DNA of 64,000 nucleotides, from assembly GCA_947499155.1 (NCBI GenBank), contig CANMND010000003.1, positions 434,001 to 498,000 on the forward strand, in the 5' to 3' direction. The DNA is from an uncultured Sphingomonadales bacterium (GTDB taxonomy: Bacteria; Pseudomonadota; Alphaproteobacteria; Sphingomonadales; Rhodothalassiaceae). Made by a program: the position numbers and the translations under genes. How positions within the stretch are numbered: position 1 is the first letter of the stretch; each line of letters opens with the position of its first letter. Under the pieces are notes generated by a model. The model saw nothing but the letters and a program-made list of their open reading frames with translations. It was not told where the DNA came from and ran no database searches. Positions 58,086 through 64,000 of this stretch are shown one piece after another.

Positions 58086-59466
58086 TCACGCATCCAAGAC
58101 AGAGTTCGAAATCCTCACATTGGGGCATGCCTCATTGATATTCAGGGTCGGGCCACTTGTTATTTATATGGACCCGATCTTTGACGATCCTCATCATGAT
58201 GGCCTGTTTGAGATCTATCCCAATCGCAGTATTGATTCCAATTTGCTGCCAACTCCAACCCATATTCTGATTTCACACAGACATTTTGATCATTTCGATA
58301 TCAATACCCTTGCCCGTCTTGACCGGAGCCTGCCTGTTATTATTCCGGCCGACCCCATGATGAGGGATGCACTTAAAAGACTGGGCTTTAGCGATATCAC
58401 CGAGGTCAGTGACTATGAGCGCCTCACTCTTCAGTCAGTAGAGCTGTATTTTACACCCTCAGAGCTGAAGCTTCCCGAACATGGTGTGGTCATCTCTTTT
58501 AATGGGGTGAGCGTCTGGAATCAGGTCGATACGATGTTATCGGACGAGGATCTGGCGCGGGTTGTGGATCAGTTTGGCTCGTTTGACATGGTTATCGCCC
58601 CGTGGCAGCCCTTGCTGGAAGCGGTAGTCCAGCATAATCAGCCGCTGGTTTTTCCAATAGCTGAATATTGCCGGTTTTTGGTCAAGGCCGCCCGTTGCAA
58701 AGGCCAGCTCACCGTACCCGGTGCGAACGGCTTTAGATATCGCAAGCCATATGACTGGCAGAACACATTGTGTTTTCCGGCGACGCGGGAGCGGTTCATG
58801 CAAGACCTTGAGCACCTGATCGCCTTTGACCCATCACGTCAGGTTGCCCCGAACGATTCTGGCGATCACTGGGTGTTTGAAAATGGACGGTTCCACAAGC
58901 TTTCAGAACAAGTTTCAGGGGTTACGCGTCACCATGACTGGCATTACGAGGATCTGGTGTTCCAGCCCGGCCTCACTGCGATAGTCGGGTCAAAACAGGT
59001 GAGGCAGTCTGGACGTGGTTCGGAGTCTCTTTCGCAAATTCTGGAGCGGCTGGAAGATCTGGTTAACAAGAAAATGACGCAAGACCCCGAGGCATTTAAG
59101 GAACTCAAAGCCTGGGATGTTGTCTATCAGATAACCGTATGCGACGGTGAGGAAACGTGCAGCTTTCATATTCCGTTTGCAGCTGATACGCCTCAGGCGG
59201 TGCCCGGAACGAGCCCCTATGCCACCATGACCACGACAGTGAACGCGTGGGCCCTTCTTGACCTTCTGGATCACCGGACATCATGGGACCATCTGGTTCA
59301 CAGTGGAGCCTATCGAACCCATCAGACGGTGTTTCGTCTTGCACCCGATGGAATCCACGCGCCGGGGGCAGAGGCCATTGCAGACCCCTTATGGGCGATT
59401 GCAAAGATTGAGGATAATCTTATAGCAAAAATCGATCGCGAGCTTGCAGCTGTTGACAGACTTTGA
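58078..59466 (+). CDS. MBL-fold metal-dependent hydrolase
   Basis: 462 aa from ATG overlapping the ABC ATPase stop; GHASLIFRVGPLVIYMDPIF, ISHRHFDHFDI (HxHxDH). Confidence 0.88.
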   Translation: MVDHASKTEFEILTLGHASLIFRVGPLVIYMDPIFDDPHHDGLFEIYPNRSIDSNLLPTPTHILISHRHFDHFDINTLARLDRSLPVIIPADPMMRDALKRLGFSDITEVSDYERLTLQSVELYFTPSELKLPEHGVVISFNGVSVWNQVDTMLSDEDLARVVDQFGSFDMVIAPWQPLLEAVVQHNQPLVFPIAEYCRFLVKAARCKGQLTVPGANGFRYRKPYDWQNTLCFPATRERFMQDLEHLIAFDPSRQVAPNDSGDHWVFENGRFHKLSEQVSGVTRHHDWHYEDLVFQPGLTAIVGSKQVRQSGRGSESLSQILERLEDLVNKKMTQDPEAFKELKAWDVVYQITVCDGEETCSFHIPFAADTPQAVPGTSPYATMTTTVNAWALLDLLDHRTSWDHLVHSGAYRTHQTVFRLAPDGIHAPGAEAIADPLWAIAKIEDNLIAKIDRELAAVDRL

Positions 59467-59469
59467 ACT

Positions 59470-59509
59470 ATTGCGGGCAGGTGTTGACGTCATGACTTCT
59501 GCCCGCGAT
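59470..59509 (+). terminator. Inverted repeat after the RiPP operon (possible terminator)
   Basis: GCGGGCAG...CTGCCCGC, 8-bp perfect core extendable with wobble, 18-nt loop; no strong U-tract. Confidence 0.35.
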
Positions 59510-59612
59510 TGGCGGGGTGCAGGCCTGTGTGGCTGCTTTCGTCCTTGTGTATTGGCGTTAGGCGACCTATTCGCAGTAAGATGACCACATAAGATTAGAC
59601 GAGAGGAAACCG

Positions 59613-60230
59613 ATGAGCATCACACTACACCATGGCGACTTGCCTGCGGACGTTGATTTTGGATCGTCCGTTGCCATTGATACGGAAACCATGGGATTGC
59701 TGCCGCATCGTGACCGGTTGTGTCTGATTCAGTTATCATCGGGCGATGGGTCTGCTCATCTGGTGAAATTTGATGGCAAGGACTATAGCGCGCCAAATCT
59801 CTCACGCTTGCTGGCTGACGAAAGCATCTTGAAGCTGTTTCACTTTGCCCGTTTTGATATTGCTGTTCTTTATCATGCACTAGGCGTCATGACGTCACCG
59901 GTTTACTGCACCAAAATCGCATCCAAGCTTATCCGCACCTATACGGACCGCCACGGCCTGAAGGATCTGTGCCGGGAGCTTCTGGATGTGGAGATTTCCA
60001 AGCAGCAGCAAAGTTCTGACTGGGGAGCAGACGAACTGAGTGAGGCACAGCAGGCCTATGCCGCATCGGACGTTCTTTATCTGCATGACCTGAAGGAAAA
60101 GCTGGATCAGGTGCTTGTGCGCGAAGGGCGGACCCATATTGCACAGGCGGCCTTTGATTTTCTGCCAGTGCGCGCAGAACTCGACCTGATGGCTGGTGAA
60201 GGATATGATCTGTTTTCACATTCGGCCTGA
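59613..60230 (+). CDS. Ribonuclease D-like 3'-5' exonuclease
   Basis: 205 aa; VAIDTETMGLLPHRDRLCLIQLSSGDG, KLFHFARFDIAVLYHALGV, YAASDVLYLHDLKEKL. Confidence 0.95.
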   Translation: MSITLHHGDLPADVDFGSSVAIDTETMGLLPHRDRLCLIQLSSGDGSAHLVKFDGKDYSAPNLSRLLADESILKLFHFARFDIAVLYHALGVMTSPVYCTKIASKLIRTYTDRHGLKDLCRELLDVEISKQQQSSDWGADELSEAQQAYAASDVLYLHDLKEKLDQVLVREGRTHIAQAAFDFLPVRAELDLMAGEGYDLFSHSA

Positions 60231-60235
60231 GCCGG

Positions 60236-60988
60236 GTGTATCGGGATTATCCTGTCATGACCGCTGGACATAATACCACAGCCCCTGATGAGCAACCACA
60301 GCCTGCCCAGGCCTATGCCTTGGCACCGGGGCTTGGCAGTCAGCCTGTTGGCGGTGGCATTTTTCAGGTTGTGACGCCTTATGACCGCTATGTGGCATTC
60401 ATGCGTCCGGCCCTGGTATTTATTGCCGTCCTCAGTGCGGGACTGAGTTTTTTGTGGCCGCTCCTCAGCCGGGATGAGACATCCTTCGTATTCAACCAGG
60501 ATCACATGGAGCGCGGTGAAAAAGAGGTGCGGATTCTGGGTCCGACCTATAGTGGCACGGATGCGGTCAACAGATTGTTCACCATCCGCGCTGAAGAAGC
60601 GGTTCAGTCTTCACCAGATGCGCCGAAAGTGGTCTTGAGCGGTCTGGTGGCGACAATGGATCTGGGAGACGGGCGCAAGGCATCAGCCACGGCGGAAGAG
60701 GGTATTTACGATACGGCAACGGAATCCGTGCAGGTTCCCGGCCTGATGCACCTTGAGACCAGTGATGGTTATCGTCTGGACAGTTATGGGACCCGGCTTG
60801 ATCTGCGTGAAAAGCTGGTCAAAAGTGTTCGTCCGGTAGAAGGCGTCGGACCTTTGGGTCGGGTGCGTGCTGACGGGTTTGTGCTGGATATTGATGAGCG
60901 CAAGGCTGTATTTGAAGGCAATGTCAAAATGCGGACTACACCTGCCCGCGCGGCGGCTGTTAATGATCGCCCTCAATTAAAGGACTGA
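60236..60988 (+). CDS. lptC: LPS export system protein LptC; start may be 60257
   Basis: 250 aa; single TM near N-terminus, LptC-like beta-jellyroll pattern, directly upstream of lptA-like and lptB. Confidence 0.85.
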   Translation: MYRDYPVMTAGHNTTAPDEQPQPAQAYALAPGLGSQPVGGGIFQVVTPYDRYVAFMRPALVFIAVLSAGLSFLWPLLSRDETSFVFNQDHMERGEKEVRILGPTYSGTDAVNRLFTIRAEEAVQSSPDAPKVVLSGLVATMDLGDGRKASATAEEGIYDTATESVQVPGLMHLETSDGYRLDSYGTRLDLREKLVKSVRPVEGVGPLGRVRADGFVLDIDERKAVFEGNVKMRTTPARAAAVNDRPQLKD

Positions 60989-60992
60989 CCTG

Positions 60993-61574
60993 ATGCTGCG
61001 CTTGCTCTTTGTGGTATTTTCCGGCCTTTTTTATCTGGCCTGCACATCGTCCGCTTTTTCACAGGGCCTGTCGGCTTTGAAGAATCACGATATCGACCAG
61101 CCCATTGAATGGGAGGCGGAGCGGTCGGAATTGCTGGGGCGCGAGGATGTGGCCCTGTTCATCGGTGATGTGCATGTGACGCAAGGAACGCTGGAGCTGT
61201 CCTCAGACCGCTTGCATGTTTTTTATTCGATTGTGGAAGGCCAGACGGATCCCAGCGTTGAGCGTCTGGATGTGACTGGCAATGTGACGATCATAAGCCC
61301 GTCTGAACATGTAAGGGCGCAATGGGCTGTCTATGATATCCCAAAGCGTCTCATCACCCTGGGTGGTGGTGTGAAACTCAATCGTGGGGATACCCGTCTT
61401 GAAGGCGACCGCCTGGAAATCGATTTGATTTCAGGGGTGACCAAGCTCGATGGGGAAGCAGCAGACGGGGATGGTGCACGGGTCCGTGGCCGTTTTATTC
61501 TGCCTGAAAGTGCGCCTGCAAAAGAACTTGAGCAGAACCGTCCGAAACAGGACAAGTCAAACCCTGATTATTGA
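60993..61574 (+). CDS. lptA: LptA/OstA-like LPS transport periplasmic protein
   Basis: 193 aa; signal peptide, WEAERSELLGREDVALFIGDVHVTQGTLELSSDRLHVFY. Confidence 0.88.
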   Translation: MLRLLFVVFSGLFYLACTSSAFSQGLSALKNHDIDQPIEWEAERSELLGREDVALFIGDVHVTQGTLELSSDRLHVFYSIVEGQTDPSVERLDVTGNVTIISPSEHVRAQWAVYDIPKRLITLGGGVKLNRGDTRLEGDRLEIDLISGVTKLDGEAADGDGARVRGRFILPESAPAKELEQNRPKQDKSNPDY

Positions 61575-61622
61575 AGACTGGACAGACGTTCGGTCTGGCG
61601 TCACTTTGGTCATATAACACCC

Positions 61623-62465
61623 ATGCATGATTTGCGCCAAAAGGCGTGCCGTCATGCTTTATTAAGCCTTTTTGTTGATATTGCAGGGTCTATGACAACG
61701 CCTGAACAAGATATGACCATTCCTGTTACCGACACTATGCCGACCACAGGACTTGTGGCGCGTTCGGTCGGGAAATCCTATGGCCGCAAACCGGTCCTGC
61801 GCGATCTTTCCCTGCATGTGCAGCGGGGTGAGGTTGTGGGTCTGTTGGGTCCCAACGGCGCCGGGAAAACCACCAGCTTTTATGCTCTGGTTGGCCTTGT
61901 AGCACCGGATCAGGGGCGGGTGACGCTTGATGGCCGCGATATCTCAAAACTGCCCATGTACAGACGCGCCCAGCTTGGTATCGGCTATCTGCCACAGGAA
62001 GCGTCAATTTTTCGAGGCATGACGGTCGAACAGAATATTCTGGCAGTGCTGGAAGTGAATGAGCCGGTGAGAAAGCGCCGCGACCAGATGCTGGATTCAC
62101 TGCTGGATGAGTTCTCTATTTCCCATTTGCGGCATTCACCGGCCCTGTCGCTGTCCGGTGGTGAGCGCAGGCGCTGTGAGATTGCCCGTGCGCTGGCCTC
62201 TGAGCCTGCTTTTGTGCTTTTGGATGAGCCATTTGCCGGGATTGATCCCATCGCCATTGCCGATATTCGCCAATTGACGGTTCATCTGAAGGATCGCGGT
62301 ATTGGGGTTTTGATCACGGACCATAATGTCCGCGAGACGCTGGATATCATCGATCGCGCCTATATCATTCATGATGGCCAGGTGCTGATGGAGGGAGATG
62401 CCCAGCAGATTCTGGCCAGTCCTGATGTGCGCCGTGTTTATCTGGGGGAGGCGTTCAGCCTGTAA
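61623..62465 (+). CDS. lptB: LPS export ABC transporter ATP-binding protein; start may be internal
   Basis: 280 aa; [85 protein letters not shown]. Confidence 0.97.
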   Translation: MHDLRQKACRHALLSLFVDIAGSMTTPEQDMTIPVTDTMPTTGLVARSVGKSYGRKPVLRDLSLHVQRGEVVGLLGPNGAGKTTSFYALVGLVAPDQGRVTLDGRDISKLPMYRRAQLGIGYLPQEASIFRGMTVEQNILAVLEVNEPVRKRRDQMLDSLLDEFSISHLRHSPALSLSGGERRRCEIARALASEPAFVLLDEPFAGIDPIAIADIRQLTVHLKDRGIGVLITDHNVRETLDIIDRAYIIHDGQVLMEGDAQQILASPDVRRVYLGEAFSL

Positions 62466-62473
62466 GTTACATT

Positions 62474-64000
62474 ATGGCTCTCACTCCAAGACTTGATTTA
62501 AGGCAGACACAGCAACTGGTGCTGACACCTCAGCTCCAGCAAGCCATCAAGCTATTGCAGATGGCCAATCTGGAGCTTTCGGGTTTTATTGAACAGGAAA
62601 TGGAACGCAATCCCCTGCTGGAGGTAGGCGAGGGAGAGGGTGACAGCACTGACGCGCCAGATTTGGAGCCTCATGAGCTTTCAGGCTTTGATGGCGATGA
62701 GGGCGTCTATTCGGCCGATGCGGGCCTTGGCGGTGATGGCGTGGTGGCTGATGGTGACGCGCCCCTTGATGCGGATTATTCCGTCAATGTCTTTGATGAT
62801 GCACCGGTTGACAGGCCGATGGCAGACGCTGGCGGTGTAAATCAGCCTGGCTCAGTCGGGGGGAGCAGCGGTGGTGGGGGTGGTGGCCATGGCGATGGTG
62901 ACAGCCTCGACCAGTATTTGAGCGAGACGCCGGATCTCAAAACCCATCTAAGCGGTGAAATGGTCACGGTCATTCATGACCCGCAACGGCGGATGATTGC
63001 GGCCAATCTGATCGACCTGTTGGATGATGCGGGATATCTGGAAGCAGGCTATGCCGACGTGGCGGAACGGCTTGGGGTCTCCAATGAGGATGTTCTGGCG
63101 GTTTTGAAGCAACTGCAAACGCTGGAGCCGACTGGAGTATTTGCGCGAAACCTGGCTGAGTGCCTGTCCCTGCAACTGATTGAACGTGACAGGTTTGATC
63201 CCGCCATGCAGATCCTGGTAGAGAATCTGCATCTGCTAGGCCGGCATGATCTGATGGCGCTTAAAAGGCTTTGCGCAGTCGATGACGAGGATCTGGCCGA
63301 CATGATCGCAGAAGTCCGGGCCCTTAATCCTAGGCCGGGACTTGTCTATGGCGAAGGCGTGGCTCAGCCGGTTGTTCCTGATGTCTTCGTGCGTCAGGCA
63401 GCCGATGGAACCTGGGCTGTTGAACTTAATAATGAGACCCTGCCAAAGGTTCTGGTGAACCAGCATTATTATGCACAGCTGAGCACCCAGGCATCAGACA
63501 AGAAAGACAAGCAATTCCTGTCTGAATGCTTGTCCACTGCCAATTGGCTGGTCCGGGCACTTGATCAGCGCGCCCGGACGATTCTCAAGGTCTCTTCAGA
63601 AATCGTCCGACAGCAGGAAGGGTTTTTCACCCACGGTGTCCGCCAGTTGCGTCCCTTGACCTTGCGTGACATCGCCGATGTGATCGACATGCATGAAAGC
63701 ACGGTAAGCCGGGTGACATCAGGCAAATTCATGGCCACCAGCCGGGGCGTTTTTGAACTGAAATTCTTTTTCACCTCAGCTATCCAGTCGTCTGAAGGGG
63801 GAGAGGCTTATTCGTCCGAGTCGGTCAGGGATCGGATCCGCACCCTCATTGATGAGGAGGACCCAGCGAAAATTCTGTCCGATGACCGGCTGGTGGATAT
63901 GCTCAAAAGTGAGGGTATCGATATCGCCCGGCGTACGGTTGCGAAATACCGCGAAGCCATGCGAATCCCCTCCAGTGTGCAACGACGGCGGGAAAAGCGT
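62474..64000 (+). CDS. rpoN: RNA polymerase sigma-54 factor, 3'-truncated by the window edge
   Basis: Manual translation from ATG at 62474: MALTPRLDLRQTQQLVLTPQLQQAIKLLQMANLELSGFIEQEMERNPLLE...; C-terminal RpoN box IARRTVAKYREAMRIPSSVQRRREKR reaches base 64000. Absent from the ORF track because no stop is inside the window. Confidence 0.96.
   Translation, partial: MALTPRLDLRQTQQLVLTPQLQQAIKLLQMANLELSGFIEQEMERNPLLEVGEGEGDSTDAPDLEPHELSGFDGDEGVYSADAGLGGDGVVADGDAPLDADYSVNVFDDAPVDRPMADAGGVNQPGSVGGSSGGGGGGHGDGDSLDQYLSETPDLKTHLSGEMVTVIHDPQRRMIAANLIDLLDDAGYLEAGYADVAERLGVSNEDVLAVLKQLQTLEPTGVFARNLAECLSLQLIERDRFDPAMQILVENLHLLGRHDLMALKRLCAVDDEDLADMIAEVRALNPRPGLVYGEGVAQPVVPDVFVRQAADGTWAVELNNETLPKVLVNQHYYAQLSTQASDKKDKQFLSECLSTANWLVRALDQRARTILKVSSEIVRQQEGFFTHGVRQLRPLTLRDIADVIDMHESTVSRVTSGKFMATSRGVFELKFFFTSAIQSSEGGEAYSSESVRDRIRTLIDEEDPAKILSDDRLVDMLKSEGIDIARRTVAKYREAMRIPSSVQRRREKR

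Noticed and set aside
46562-59612. RiPP region as an integrative island inserted at tRNA-Ala
   Set aside because: Position next to a tRNA 3' end is suggestive, but I saw no integrase and no tRNA-end direct repeat at the distal side near 59.5 kb; the repeated ends are all clustered within 46629-46862.

Overview
Alphaproteobacterial chromosomal window (taxon inferred only from gene content and order). Most of it is housekeeping: a RimK-type ATP-grasp protein (5'-truncated), NAD-glutamate dehydrogenase, purH, a heparinase II/III-like protein, rpe, rsmB, htpX, tRNA-Thr, hemY/mitofilin/hemD/hemC, tsaD, gpsA, rppH, ctpA-like and envC-like genes, rlmH, def/fmt/truA, an ECF sigma locus, an HD/YwgA-like gene pair, korAB, tRNA-Ala, rnd, lptC/lptA/lptB and a truncated rpoN that is absent from the supplied ORF track. 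The part that stands out is about 46.8-59.5 kb, which reads as a two-radical-SAM RiPP biosynthetic locus. It has a cobalamin-type RiPP-maturation radical SAM enzyme with a small coupled partner on the minus strand. Divergent from these are a cysteine-dioxygenase-like cupin protein, a radical SAM/SPASM enzyme, a 67-aa cysteine-free candidate precursor (C-terminus ...GSGIRYYATNGGGWSGNIAKIRF), a MacB/FtsX-type permease, an unusual short-NBD ABC exporter-like protein, an HlyD-type adaptor, an ABC ATPase and an MBL-fold hydrolase. The transporter set resembles darobactin-type loci, but the enzyme set differs. Next to it, tRNA-Ala(CGC) is followed by 88-89 bp tandem repeats that re-copy the tRNA 3' end (GCTCCACCA).
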